DNA from: Lysobacteraceae bacterium PS02340
GTDB taxonomy: Bacteria > Pseudomonadota > Gammaproteobacteria > Xanthomonadales > Xanthomonadaceae
Assembly (NCBI GenBank): GCA_029959605.1
Contig: JASCOC010000001.1
Span: 124,001-188,000, forward strand
Direction of reading: 5' to 3'
Length of the DNA stretch: 64,000 bases
Shown one piece after another: positions 9,686 to 18,610 of the stretch. The translations under genes were made by a program, and so were the position numbers. Under the pieces are notes generated by a model. The model saw only the letters and a program-made list of their open reading frames with translations. It had not been told where the DNA came from and ran no database searches. Each line of letters opens with the position of its first letter. Within the stretch, counting starts at the first letter, position 1.

Positions 9686-10468
9686 TCAGAGAAAGGCGTC
9701 GTTGTCGTCGCCGGGGATGCGGGTCAGCACGTCCACGCCGTCGGCGGTGACCGCGACCGTGTGCTCCCACTGCGCGGACAGCTTCCGGTCCTTGGTGACG
9801 ACGGTCCAGCCGTCGGGCAGCACCTTGGTGAAGCGCGTGCCCTCGTTGATCATCGGCTCGATCGTGAAGGTCATGCCTTCCTTGAGCACGACGCCTGCGC
9901 CCGGCGTGCCGTAATGCAGCACCTGCGGTTCGTCGTGGTAGACCTTGCCGATACCGTGGCCGCAGTACTCGCGCACCACACTGAAACGCTCGGCCTCGGC
10001 GTATTTCTGGATCGCGTGCCCGACATCGCCCAGCGTCGCACCCGGCTTCACCTCACGGATACCGCGCCACATCGCCTCGCGCGTCACCTCGACCAGGCGC
10101 CGCGCCATCACCGACGGCGTGCCGACGAAGTACATGCGGCTGGTGTCGCCGTGCCAGCCGTCCTTGATCACGGTGACATCGATATTGATGATGTCGCCGT
10201 CCTTGAGGACCTTGCCGTCGTTCGGAATGCCGTGGCAGATGACGTTGTTGGCCGAGATGCACGTCGTCTTGGGATAGCCCTTGTAGCCGACGTTGGCCGG
10301 AATCGCGCCCTGCACCCGGATGATGTGGTCGTAGCAGATGCGGTCCAGTTCCTCGGTGGTTACGCCCGGCTTCACATGCGGGGCGACGATCTGCAGCACC
10401 TCGGCGGCCAGCCGGCCGGCCACGCGCATCTTCTCGATTTCTTCGGGCGTCTTGGTGTGGATACTCAT
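9686..10468 (-). CDS. map: Type I methionine aminopeptidase
   Basis: Removes the initiator methionine from nascent proteins at the ribosome. The 260-residue protein has all metal and catalytic residues at the same numbers as E. coli: H79, D97, D108, H171, E204 and E235. No N-terminal extension is present, as expected for type Ia. The ATG at 10468 (MSIHTKTPEEIEKM) is chosen; the frame runs on to 10588 but without homology. The gene is first in the minus-strand block and divergent from the pilus operon, so the 213-base gap 10469-10681 should hold promoters for both sides. Confidence 0.97.
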   Translation of the reverse strand: MSIHTKTPEEIEKMRVAGRLAAEVLQIVAPHVKPGVTTEELDRICYDHIIRVQGAIPANVGYKGYPKTTCISANNVICHGIPNDGKVLKDGDIINIDVTVIKDGWHGDTSRMYFVGTPSVMARRLVEVTREAMWRGIREVKPGATLGDVGHAIQKYAEAERFSVVREYCGHGIGKVYHDEPQVLHYGTPGAGVVLKEGMTFTIEPMINEGTRFTKVLPDGWTVVTKDRKLSAQWEHTVAVTADGVDVLTRIPGDDNDAFL

Positions 10469-10681
10469 GCCGCCATTATCGCCGAAAACCCTTCCGCCCG
10501 CCCGCAGAAGCCCGATCGCGGGTTGGATCTGCGGCCATGGCTCACGTCGTGACGCGCTGAGACGAATCTGAAAAGCGATGCGGGACAACGCGGGTCACGG
10601 ACCGGGATGCGCGCAAGTTGCGAGACTTTCTCGGCGTGCAGGTGCCGGCCCGGAACCGCCCGCCCATCTCCGGAGAATCGA

Positions 10682-11185
10682 ATGCGTCAGATCCACCTGC
10701 TCGCCGCCCTCGGCTTCGTCGCCGCGTCCTGCTTCACCCTGCCCGCCTCAGCCCAGTCGGCGACCACGACATTCGACGTGACCCTGACCATCACCGCGGC
10801 CTGCACCATCAACACACCGGCGGCCACGAATGTCGCGTTCGGTTCGCAGCCGTCGACCGCCACCAACATCGATGCGGCCGGCCAGTTGAACGTCAACTGC
10901 ACACCCAACACCGGTTACACGATCGCCCTCAGTCCGGGCCTCCACGCCGGCGGTGGCGGCATCGCGTCCCGCGCCATGGCCAGCGTGGCCGGCACGCTCG
11001 TGCCCTACCAGCTCTACCAAAACGCAGCCCGCACCACGGTCTGGGGGCAGACGCCCGGCACCGACACCGTCGCCGGCACCGGCAACGGCGCGGTCCAGCA
11101 GATCGCGGTCTTCGGACGCGTGCCGAGCGCCAACTTCCCCGCGACCAGCTACACCGACACGGTCACCGCGACGATCACCTATTGA
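10682..11185 (+). CDS. Archaic chaperone-usher pilin, spore coat U (SCPU) domain
   Basis: A 167-residue exported structural subunit. The signal peptide (1-24) ends in PASA. One SCPU domain follows, with Cys41 and Cys73 placed to form the usual disulfide. Other family marks are FGSQ, R-x-M, L-V-P-Y-Q-L-Y and WG, with the chain ending VTATITY. SCPU pilins build the archaic (sigma-clade) CsuA/B-like pili used for adhesion and biofilm. The ATG at 10682 has GGAG six bases upstream; an earlier ATG in frame lacks this. It is the first gene of the operon and the only single-domain subunit, so it is probably the major pilin. Confidence 0.88.
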   Translation: MRQIHLLAALGFVAASCFTLPASAQSATTTFDVTLTITAACTINTPAATNVAFGSQPSTATNIDAAGQLNVNCTPNTGYTIALSPGLHAGGGGIASRAMASVAGTLVPYQLYQNAARTTVWGQTPGTDTVAGTGNGAVQQIAVFGRVPSANFPATSYTDTVTATITY

Positions 11186-11186
11186 C

Positions 11187-11924
11187 GTGTCGCGCCTCGC
11201 CGATGCGTGTCGCCGCCGCGGCGTCCTGGCGCTGGCCGCGGTGCTGCTGGGGGTGTCGATGCCGTTGTGCGCCGCGGACCTCCAGGTTGCGCCGACCATG
11301 GTCATCATCGCCGCCGACAAGGGCGCCGATGGTCTGACGTTGCGCAACAGCGGCGCGCGCCCGCTTGTCGCGCAGGTGCGGGTGTTCGCCTGGGACCAGA
11401 ATGCGGGCGAGGACCACCTCGACCCCACGGAAGACCTCGCGATCAGCCCGGCGATGCTGGAGATCGCGCCCGGCGCCGAGCAACTGGTGCGCATCGTGCG
11501 CCTTGCCGACCCGCCGGAGGCGATCGAACGCAGCTACCGGGTGATCGTCGACGAGATTCCGGGGCCGCGCCCCGCGTCCGACGTGCGGATGGGCTTGAAC
11601 TTCGTGCTCCGCTATTCGATCCCGGTCTTCGTCGCGCCCCCTGCGCAGACGATGCCGGTGCTGCACGCGCGTCTAACGCACGACGGCGCCGGTCGCGTGC
11701 TGGAACTCGAGAATGTCGGCACCGCGCACGCCCAGATTGCCGATCTGACGCATGCGGGCCCCGACGGACGCCGGATGATCGCTGCGGGTCTGGCAGGCTA
11801 CGTGTTGCCGGGTCGTCGGCGCAGCTGGGCATTGCCGGCGGACGCGCGCCCGGGCCCGTACGCCGACATCCAGGCGAGGATCAATGGCGAGCCGGATGTC
11901 CGTTCGCTGCTTCCGGATCGCTAG
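11187..11924 (+). CDS. Periplasmic pilus assembly chaperone (CsuC/PapD family)
   Basis: A 245-residue exported chaperone. It begins at a GTG one base after the pilin stop, so translation is probably coupled. The signal peptide ends near LCA (about residue 29). The mature protein has the two-Ig-domain pattern of pilus chaperones, with donor-strand region LVAQVRVFAWDQ and the motif SPAMLEIAPGAEQLVRIVR near 82-100. Such chaperones hold pilin subunits by donor-strand complementation and pass them to the usher. The 3' end overlaps the usher start by 41 bases. No ATG start of suitable length exists, which supports the GTG. Confidence 0.87.
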   Translation: MSRLADACRRRGVLALAAVLLGVSMPLCAADLQVAPTMVIIAADKGADGLTLRNSGARPLVAQVRVFAWDQNAGEDHLDPTEDLAISPAMLEIAPGAEQLVRIVRLADPPEAIERSYRVIVDEIPGPRPASDVRMGLNFVLRYSIPVFVAPPAQTMPVLHARLTHDGAGRVLELENVGTAHAQIADLTHAGPDGRRMIAAGLAGYVLPGRRRSWALPADARPGPYADIQARINGEPDVRSLLPDR

Positions 11925-14268
11925 CGCGCTCGTCATGGCCGCCACGCTGTCGCTTGCGCGCGCCGCGCCGATCCCCGACATCGACGCCAGCCGGCCGCCG
12001 AACGGCACGCTGTACCTGGCGGTCCGGCTCAACGAGGTCGATCTCGACGGGCTGCTGACGTTCGAGCAGATCGAGGGTCGACTGCATGCGTCGCCGCAGA
12101 CCCTGCAACGCATGGGGTTCGCGGTCGATGGCGCGGACGCCGGCTCGCGCATCGCGCTCGAGGCCATCGCCGGTGTGCAGGTGCGCTACGACCCGGCCTC
12201 GCAGTCGGTACGGATCGATGCGCCGCTCGACGTGCTGGCCTTGCCGTCCACCGCGCTGGGCGCCCCGGGGCACGATGCGGCAGTGGTTACCGATCGCGCA
12301 CCGGGCGTGCTGCTCAACTACGACCTCTACGCCAGCGACGGCGACGGGGGCTGGAACGCCACAGGGTTCGGCGAGCTGCGGATCTTCGGCCTCGGGCGCG
12401 CGATCGTTTCCAACACCGGTTTCGCGCGGGCGTATCACGCCGATGGCGGTACGCGCCGGCACGAGAGCGTCCGTCTCGACAGCCGCGTGCACTGGTCGTT
12501 CCCGGATGCGGCGGTCTCGATCGTCGCGGGCGACGTGTTCACCGGCTTCCTGGACTGGACGCGCCCGGTGCGTATCGGCGGCATCCAGATCGGACGGAAC
12601 TTCGCCTTGCAGCCCTACCGCGTGACGATGCCGCTTCCCGAATTCCTCGGCGAGGCAGCCGTACCGTCGGAGGTGGAGCTGTACGTCAACGGCTTGCGGC
12701 AATACACCGGCAGCACGCCGCCCGGCCCGTTCCAGCTCGCCCCCGTGCCCGGCATCACCGGCGCGGGCCAAGCGCAGGTGGTGGTGACCGACGCCTTCGG
12801 ACGCGTCAGCACGCTCGATTTTCCGTTCTACGCGACGCAGCGCCTCCTCGCCGCAGGACTCAGCGACTGGTCGCTGGGCCTGGGCTGGGTGCGCGAACGC
12901 TACGGCTTGGAGTCGTTCGCATACGCGGACGACCCCGCCGGCAGCGCCAGTCTGCGTTACGGCGTCAGCAACGCCTTGACGATGGAGACACACGTCGAAG
13001 CGACCGAAGGACTTGCCGTCGCCGGCGCGGGCGTGGCCTGGCTCGCCGACATGGCGGGCGTGTTCAATCTGGCCTATGCGCGCAGCCGGAGCGATGGTGG
13101 CGCCGGGGGCCAGGTCGCGATGGGCTGGTCGTGGAACGATTCGCGCTATCAGTTCGCCCTCGACACGCGGCGCACGCATGGCGACTACCGGGACGTCGCT
13201 GCGCGCCATGGTCCGCTGCCGCCACGCCGAAGCGATCGCGCGGTCGCCGGGATCAATTCCGTTGCCGGCAGCTTCGGCGTGACCTGGGTCCAGCTCGACC
13301 AGTCGATCCCCGAGCCGACCGCAGCGGGGTCACCGGTCACACCGGAGCGCAACCGTTACGCCGGTTTCTACTGGAATCACGGCTTCGACAACGGCTGGTA
13401 TGCGAATGCGTCGATCAATCAAGGGCTGGACGGCGGACGCGATCGCAGTGCGTTCATCGGCCTGACGATCCCGCTCGGCCGCGACGCGCGGCGCCAGGCC
13501 GCGCTGTCCTGGCAACGCGACGCGGGGGGAAACAGTGTCGTCGCCGACGTCGCGCAGCCGGTCCCCGGCGACGGCGGCGCCGGCTGGCGGGTACAGGCGC
13601 GCGCGGGACGCCTGTCCGGCGGCTTGGCCGAAGGCGCCTGGCTGGGACGCCGCGGGCGGATCGGCGGCGGTCTCTCGCAACTGGGCGATTCCCGCTTCGG
13701 CTACGCCCAGGCGACAGGCAGCGTGGTGGGCATGGGCGGTGGCTGGTTCGCTGCACGCGCGATCAACGATGCCTTCGCCGTGGTCTCCACCGGCGGACAT
13801 GCGGGCGTTCCCGTCGCGCTCGAGAACCGCGTGATCGGCGCGACCGACGCGCGCGGCCTGTTGCTGGTGACGCCGCTCAATGCCTGGCAGCACAACCGGC
13901 TCTCGATCGATCCCATGGATCTGCCCGCCGACATCCGCGTGACCAGTGCCGCCCGGCTGGCGACACCGGCACAGGGCGCGGGTGTGCGGGTGGGTTTCGA
14001 GGTCCGCCGGGTGCATGCCATGCGCCTGATGCTGCGCGACGACGGCGGCCATCCGGTGCCTGCGGGCAGCCGGATCGAGGAAGCGTCGGGGACACCGGGC
14101 GTGGTGGGATACGACGGCGAGGTCTACGTCGAGGACATCGCCGCCGGAACGCGGCTGTGGATCCTGCTCGCGGACGACAGTCGCTGCATGGTCGTGGTCC
14201 CTGCTCGACCCGACGCTGCGGCCGGGCAGCCGACGGCGGTGCGCTGCATCGCGGCGTCGACGCCATGA
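11884..14268 (+). CDS. Outer-membrane usher (CsuD/FimD/PapC family)
   Basis: A 794-residue pilus secretion pore. The signal peptide covers about residues 1-28 (ends LARAAP). An N-terminal chaperone-binding domain follows, then a 24-strand barrel and plug; the signature LPEFLGEAAVPSEVELYVNG sits at about residues 249-268, followed by GPFQLAPVPGITGAGQAQVVV. A C-terminal domain completes the chain. Ushers recruit chaperone-subunit complexes and drive fibre assembly. The start used is ATG 11884; a second ATG at 11896 is equally plausible. The gene overlaps the chaperone by 41 bases and shares ATGA with the next gene. At 794 residues it is in the size range of archaic ushers. Confidence 0.9.
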   Translation: MASRMSVRCFRIASALVMAATLSLARAAPIPDIDASRPPNGTLYLAVRLNEVDLDGLLTFEQIEGRLHASPQTLQRMGFAVDGADAGSRIALEAIAGVQVRYDPASQSVRIDAPLDVLALPSTALGAPGHDAAVVTDRAPGVLLNYDLYASDGDGGWNATGFGELRIFGLGRAIVSNTGFARAYHADGGTRRHESVRLDSRVHWSFPDAAVSIVAGDVFTGFLDWTRPVRIGGIQIGRNFALQPYRVTMPLPEFLGEAAVPSEVELYVNGLRQYTGSTPPGPFQLAPVPGITGAGQAQVVVTDAFGRVSTLDFPFYATQRLLAAGLSDWSLGLGWVRERYGLESFAYADDPAGSASLRYGVSNALTMETHVEATEGLAVAGAGVAWLADMAGVFNLAYARSRSDGGAGGQVAMGWSWNDSRYQFALDTRRTHGDYRDVAARHGPLPPRRSDRAVAGINSVAGSFGVTWVQLDQSIPEPTAAGSPVTPERNRYAGFYWNHGFDNGWYANASINQGLDGGRDRSAFIGLTIPLGRDARRQAALSWQRDAGGNSVVADVAQPVPGDGGAGWRVQARAGRLSGGLAEGAWLGRRGRIGGGLSQLGDSRFGYAQATGSVVGMGGGWFAARAINDAFAVVSTGGHAGVPVALENRVIGATDARGLLLVTPLNAWQHNRLSIDPMDLPADIRVTSAARLATPAQGAGVRVGFEVRRVHAMRLMLRDDGGHPVPAGSRIEEASGTPGVVGYDGEVYVEDIAAGTRLWILLADDSRCMVVVPARPDAAAGQPTAVRCIAASTP

Positions 14269-15275
14269 GGGGCGCATCACCTCTGCTGGCACTGGTGTGC
14301 CTGGCCGCAGCGCCCATGGGCGCCGGTGCCGCGACCGTCTGCGCTGCCTCGGCGACGCCGCTGGCCTTCGGCGCCGTCGCCGGCAACGCAGCAGTGGACG
14401 TGGACGGCACGGTGACGGTGGGTTGTCAGACCCTGGGCGTGGCGCTGCTGTCCACGGTCCGCGTGCGCATGTGTCTCAACATCGGCGCCGGCAGCGGCGG
14501 CCCGGGACAGCTCACGCCCAGGCGCATGACCAGCGTGGCCGGCGATCCGCTGCAGTTCCAGATCTACCGGGACCCCGCGCGCGTGCAGATCTGGGGGGAC
14601 AACGCGGCGTCGACCGCTCCAACCCCCCGGAACGTGGACTTCGAGTACCTGGTGCTGCTGCTGGGCGCCACCTATTCGACGACGGTTTCGATGCATGGCC
14701 GGGTACCTGCGCAGCCTGCACTGGCGGCCGGCAGCTACAGCAGCCAGTTCGCCGGGGCCGACACCCGCCTGGACTACCGCTACAGCGAGCCGGTGCTGGG
14801 CGTGGTGAACTATCCGGCGTCGTGCACCAGTGGCGGCAGCGGGGGGGGCAGCGTGACGTTCCCGTTCGCCGTGTCCGCGCCCGTGCCCAACCGGTGCACG
14901 GTCACAAGCGTCACCCCACTGGCCTTCGGCACGGTCCCCGGTCGCGTGGCAGCCGGCGTCGACCAGGCGGCGACCCTGCAGTTCAACTGCACCGGACGTA
15001 CCGCTTGGACTGTGGGTCTCGACAACGGCACGCACGCCTCGGGCACCACACGACGCATGCGGCTGGGCACAGCCGGCACGAGTTACGTGACCTACGAGCT
15101 CTACAACGATCCTGCCCGGACCCAGCGCTGGGGGGCGACCGCGGGAACCGGCGGCATGACCGGCACTGGCACCGGGCTGAACCAGTCCCTGCAGATCTAC
15201 GGGCGCGTACCGGGCAATCAGACGGTGCCGGCCGGCACCTACCAGGACACCATCCAGGTCACGATCACGTACTGA
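14265..15275 (+). CDS. Two-domain SCPU tip adhesin (CsuE-like)
   Basis: A 336-residue exported protein overlapping the usher stop as ATGA. The signal peptide ends near AGAA (about residue 22). Two SCPU domains follow: the first about 24-180, the second about 205-336, the latter ending IQVTITY like the single-domain pilin. A Gly/Ser linker (TSGGSGGGS) near 187-195 separates them. In the Csu system the tip subunit has this two-domain form, with the first domain binding hydrophobic surfaces and the second acting as pilin and chaperone-binding domain. The architecture and last position in the operon suggest a tip adhesin; the ligand is unknown. Confidence 0.84.
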   Translation: MRGASPLLALVCLAAAPMGAGAATVCAASATPLAFGAVAGNAAVDVDGTVTVGCQTLGVALLSTVRVRMCLNIGAGSGGPGQLTPRRMTSVAGDPLQFQIYRDPARVQIWGDNAASTAPTPRNVDFEYLVLLLGATYSTTVSMHGRVPAQPALAAGSYSSQFAGADTRLDYRYSEPVLGVVNYPASCTSGGSGGGSVTFPFAVSAPVPNRCTVTSVTPLAFGTVPGRVAAGVDQAATLQFNCTGRTAWTVGLDNGTHASGTTRRMRLGTAGTSYVTYELYNDPARTQRWGATAGTGGMTGTGTGLNQSLQIYGRVPGNQTVPAGTYQDTIQVTITY

Positions 15276-15291
15276 GCGCCCGGCCGGGCGA

Positions 15292-15320
15292 TTGTCCCGG
15301 CTTCCGACGTGGCGTATCAT
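15292..15320 (+). promoter_or_regulatory. Predicted rpsB promoter (-35 TTGTCC, -10 TATCAT)
   Basis: TTGTCC at 15292-15297 and TATCAT at 15315-15320 are separated by 17 bases, a good sigma-70-type arrangement. It begins 16 bases after the tip-adhesin stop and would give an rpsB leader of about 200 bases. Assigned by eye. Confidence 0.6.
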
Positions 15321-15326
15321 CGGCTG

Positions 15327-15527
15327 CTGCCCGGAGTATCGGGTCGCCAATGCCGGGCGTCACCGGCAAATCCACACCTGCCGCAACAGCCCGTGCCGGG
15401 GTGCCTCGCAAGAGGTTCGGTCACGGAGGCGACAGGGAGGCTCAACCCCGGAACCACTGCCCCGCCTCTGCGGCGCAACCGCCCATACCTACCCGTGGCG
15501 GCCGGTTCCACTGTCAGGAGTTCCACC
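15327..15527 (+). promoter_or_regulatory. rpsB 5' leader, possible S2 autoregulatory RNA
   Basis: About 200 bases lie between the predicted promoter and rpsB, without a convincing open frame. The tract has several GC-rich inverted segments, for example the CCGGGGT...ACCCCGG-type complementarity around 15395-15460. In other bacteria r-protein S2 represses its own operon through the rpsB leader, so a control element here is likely by analogy. I could not match a specific known motif. Confidence 0.4.
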
Positions 15528-16328
15528 ATGCCCCAGATCACCATGCGCCAGATGCTCGAAGCCGGCGTCCATTTCGGCCACCAGACCCGTTACTGGAACC
15601 CGAAGATGGGTCCGTACATCTTCGGCGCGCGCGGCAAGATCCACATCATCAATCTCGAGAAGACCGTTCCGCTGTTCAACGACGCGATGAACTTCATCTC
15701 GGGCATCGCGCAGAAGCGCGGCATGATCCTGTTCATCGGCACCAAGCGCAGCGCCCGCGAAGCGATCCGCGAAGAAGCCGAGCGTTGCGGCATGCCGTTC
15801 ATGACCCAGCGCTGGCTCGGCGGCACGCTGACCAACTTCGCGACGGTGAAGAAGTCGGTGTCGCGTCTGAAGGAACTGGAAGCGGCCGAGACCGACGGCA
15901 CGTTCGAGAAGCTGGTCAAGCACGAAGTGCTGGGACTGCGCCGCGAGCGCGAGAAGCTGGAAGCCTCGCTGGGCGGCATCAAGGAAATGAACCGTCTGCC
16001 TGACGCGCTGTTCGTCATCGACATCGGCCATGAAGACATCGCCATCAAGGAAGCCAAGAAGCTCGGCATCCCGGTAATCGCGGTCGTCGACACGAACTAC
16101 GATCCGGCCCTGGTCGACTACGCGATCCCGGGCAACGACGACGCCATCCGCGCCGTGCAGCTGTACGCGAACGCCGCGGCCGATGCCGTGCTGGAAGGCA
16201 AGGCGGCGACCCCGAGCGCGGCGACCGTGCGCGAGGAAGAGTTCGCAGAAGGCGGCGAGAAGCCGGCCCGCGCGCCGCGCGGCAAGAAGGCCGACGACGC
16301 CGCTGCCGCAGCACCCGCGGCCGAGTAA
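15528..16328 (+). CDS. rpsB: 30S ribosomal protein S2
   Basis: A small-subunit protein needed for late assembly and for S1 binding. The 266-residue product has the family start [19 protein letters not shown] and the signatures [13 protein letters not shown] and PDALFVIDI. It carries a low-complexity Ala/Lys tail ([20 protein letters not shown], last 20 residues) beyond the E. coli length of 241, a common type of extension in this lineage. AGGAG precedes the ATG at 15528. It is followed by tsf after 133 bases, the near-universal arrangement. Confidence 0.98.
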   Translation: MPQITMRQMLEAGVHFGHQTRYWNPKMGPYIFGARGKIHIINLEKTVPLFNDAMNFISGIAQKRGMILFIGTKRSAREAIREEAERCGMPFMTQRWLGGTLTNFATVKKSVSRLKELEAAETDGTFEKLVKHEVLGLRREREKLEASLGGIKEMNRLPDALFVIDIGHEDIAIKEAKKLGIPVIAVVDTNYDPALVDYAIPGNDDAIRAVQLYANAAADAVLEGKAATPSAATVREEEFAEGGEKPARAPRGKKADDAAAAAPAAE

Positions 16329-16461
16329 TCGCCGCGACATGCGCACCGTCCATGCTGGACGGTGCGCGCATCACGCCGTGCGCGGTTGGCCGCGCCATCG
16401 GCGTCGATTCCGTGAGGCGGGCCCCTGCCCGCACGACAATCCCCGAATTCAGAGGTCTCCA

Positions 16462-17340
16462 ATGGAAATCACCGCATCCCTGGTCAAGGAACTGCGCGAG
16501 CGCACCGGCGCCGGCATGATGGAATGCAAGAAGGCGCTCAGCGAAACCGGCGGCAACATCGACGCCGCCGCCGAGGCGCTGCGCAAGTCCGGTCTGGCCA
16601 AGGCCGACAAGAAGGCCGACCGCGTCGCCGCCGAAGGCCGCATCGCGGCTGCGCAGAACGACAGCGTCGCCGTGCTGGTCGAGATCAACTCCGAGACCGA
16701 CTTCGTCGCCAAGGATGACAACTTCCTGCGCTTCACCGACGTCGTCGCCCAGACCGCGTTGGCGTCCGGCGCTGCCGATGCCGACGCACTGAAGGCCGCC
16801 AAGGTCGAGTCCGGCGAGACGATCGAAGAGATCCGCGCCGCGGTCATCGCCAAGGTCGGCGAGAACCTGCAGATCCGTCGTCTGGTCCGCGTCGAAAGCA
16901 CGAACAACGTGGCGGCCTACGTCCACGGTGGTCGTATCGGCGTGCTGGTCGAGCTCAAGGGCGGCGATGTCGAGCTGGCACGCGGTCTGGCGATGCACGT
17001 CGCCGCGATGAACCCGCCCTACAACAAGACGAGCGACGTGCCGACCGAGTTCGTCGAGAAGGAAAAGGAAATCGAGCTGGCCAAGATGTCCGAGAAGGAC
17101 AAGAGCAAGCCGGCCGACATCCTCGAGAAGATCATCAGCGGCAAGATCAACAAGATCGTCAACGAGGTCACGCTCTACGGCCAGCCCTACGTACTCGACA
17201 CCGACAAGACCGTCGAATCCGTGCTCAAGGCCGCCGGTGCCGAAGTGATCGGCTTCCAGCGTCTGGCCGTCGGCGAAGGCATCGAGAAGGTGGTCGAGGA
17301 TTACGCCGCCGAAGTGATGAAGCAGGCTGGTCTGGCCTGA
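16462..17340 (+). CDS. tsf: Elongation factor Ts
   Basis: The guanine-nucleotide exchange factor for EF-Tu. The 292-residue protein has the N-terminal UBA-like domain ([20 protein letters not shown]) and the EF-Tu contact motif [10 protein letters not shown] near residues 79-88, followed by the dimerisation/core region and a coiled-coil stretch with many Lys/Glu. The ATG at 16462 is preceded by AGAGG. Co-directional with rpsB and followed by a strong intrinsic terminator at 17395-17425, so rpsB-tsf is probably one unit. Confidence 0.98.
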   Translation: MEITASLVKELRERTGAGMMECKKALSETGGNIDAAAEALRKSGLAKADKKADRVAAEGRIAAAQNDSVAVLVEINSETDFVAKDDNFLRFTDVVAQTALASGAADADALKAAKVESGETIEEIRAAVIAKVGENLQIRRLVRVESTNNVAAYVHGGRIGVLVELKGGDVELARGLAMHVAAMNPPYNKTSDVPTEFVEKEKEIELAKMSEKDKSKPADILEKIISGKINKIVNEVTLYGQPYVLDTDKTVESVLKAAGAEVIGFQRLAVGEGIEKVVEDYAAEVMKQAGLA

Positions 17341-17394
17341 TCGATCACCGCGCATCCGTTCGACGCTGCGGCGTCGACGGTGTGGCCTGATCCG

Positions 17395-17425
17395 GAAACG
17401 CGCCCGCCAGGGCGCGTTTCTTTTT
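17395..17425 (+). terminator. Intrinsic terminator after tsf
   Basis: A perfect 11-base-pair stem (GAAACGCGCCC at 17395-17405 with GGGCGCGTTTC at 17410-17420) with a GCCA loop, directly followed by five T residues. It ends rpsB-tsf transcription. Confidence 0.9.
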
Positions 17426-17658
17426 GCGTGTACGTCGGAAACACAGCGGGAAGCGTGCTGATGACGCCGGATGGAGGGACCGCACGTCAGCGCGTTGTCC
17501 GTCGCGTGTCGCAGGCGCACCACAACGTCGATTTGGCGGCGCTCCGACGTCAGAGTGATTGCTGCTGCCGACCCCAGTCACAGGGCGGCGGCGACTGCAT
17601 CCCTCCGATACGTCTCGCGGCAGATCGGGGGAACACCGCGTCGAAGCACGCGGATACG

Positions 17659-17682
17659 AAAACGCCCGGCGGAATCGGGCGT
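17659..17682 (-). terminator. Intrinsic terminator after galU
   Basis: On the minus strand a 7-base-pair stem (ACGCCCG at 17662-17668 with CGGGCGT at 17676-17682) is followed by a T tract (AAAA at 17659-17662 on the plus strand). It sits about 25 bases past the galU stop. The 230 bases between this and the tsf terminator hold nothing I can identify. Confidence 0.75.
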
Positions 17683-17707
17683 CTCCATCGCCGCGTGACG
17701 ACCCGCG

Positions 17708-18610
17708 TTACTCAAGCTCGCGAACGCCAAGCTCCTGGAGTGCATTGCGCATCAGCACGGCCGCCGGCTCGCTGAGCTTCTCGTTGTCGAGCGCGTAGCG
17801 GATCGTCGCCTCGATCAAGCCCAGATGGGTGCCGCAGTCGAACCGGACGCCCTTGAAGCGATACGCGTGCACCGGCTGCTCGGCGAGCAGCGCCGCGATC
17901 GCGTCCGTCAGCTGGATCTCGCCACCCGCACCCGGCCTGGTGTTCTCGAGCAATTCGAAGATGCGGCCATCGAGCACGTAGCGACCGACCACGGCCAGCG
18001 TGCTGGGGGCATCCTCGGGCTTGGGCTTCTCGACCATCGCATTGATGCGCCCATGGCGGCCCTCGAACGCGTCGGTCGCCACGATGCCATAGCTGGCGGT
18101 CTGCTCGCGCGCCACGTCCTGCACGGCAATCATGCTCGCGCCGGTGGACTCGTGCGCATCCGCCATCTGACGTAACGCGCCCGCGCCATTGCGGTTCCAC
18201 AGCAGGTCGTCCGGCAGCATCACCGCGAACGGCTCGTCGCCGATGACTGCACGTGCGCACAGCACGGCATGACCGAGACCGCGCGCTTCGGGCTGGGTGA
18301 CGAAGATCGCCTGCACGCCGTCAGGCAGAGGACGCCGGACCTTCTCTAGGAGTTCGTGCTTGCCGGCCGCTTCGAGGCGATCCTCGAGCTCGTAGGCCTT
18401 GTCGAAGTAGTCGCCGATCGCGTGCTTGTAACGGTTGGTCACGAAGACGAGGGTGTCGCAGCCCGCCTCGATCGCCTCGTCCACCGCGTACTGGATCAGG
18501 GGCCGATCGACGATCGGCAGCATTTCCTTGGGTACCGTCTTGGTCGCCGGCAGGAAGCGCGTCCCGAGTCCTGCAACGGGAAACACCGCCTTGCGGATCC
18601 TCTGCGTCAT
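17708..18610 (-). CDS. galU: UTP-glucose-1-phosphate uridylyltransferase
   Basis: Makes UDP-glucose from UTP and glucose-1-phosphate, the precursor for LPS core, exopolysaccharide and other glycans. The 300-residue cytoplasmic enzyme has the nucleotidyltransferase signature GLGTRFLPATKTVPKEM at the N-terminus. Further motifs are the substrate-site VEKPKPEDAPS and AGGEIQLTDAI near residues 200-240. The ATG overlaps the upstream dehydratase stop by four bases, so the two are translationally coupled. It is the last gene of the rpsA-ihfB-lapB-polysaccharide run and is followed by a terminator. Confidence 0.96.
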   Translation of the reverse strand: MTQRIRKAVFPVAGLGTRFLPATKTVPKEMLPIVDRPLIQYAVDEAIEAGCDTLVFVTNRYKHAIGDYFDKAYELEDRLEAAGKHELLEKVRRPLPDGVQAIFVTQPEARGLGHAVLCARAVIGDEPFAVMLPDDLLWNRNGAGALRQMADAHESTGASMIAVQDVAREQTASYGIVATDAFEGRHGRINAMVEKPKPEDAPSTLAVVGRYVLDGRIFELLENTRPGAGGEIQLTDAIAALLAEQPVHAYRFKGVRFDCGTHLGLIEATIRYALDNEKLSEPAAVLMRNALQELGVRELE

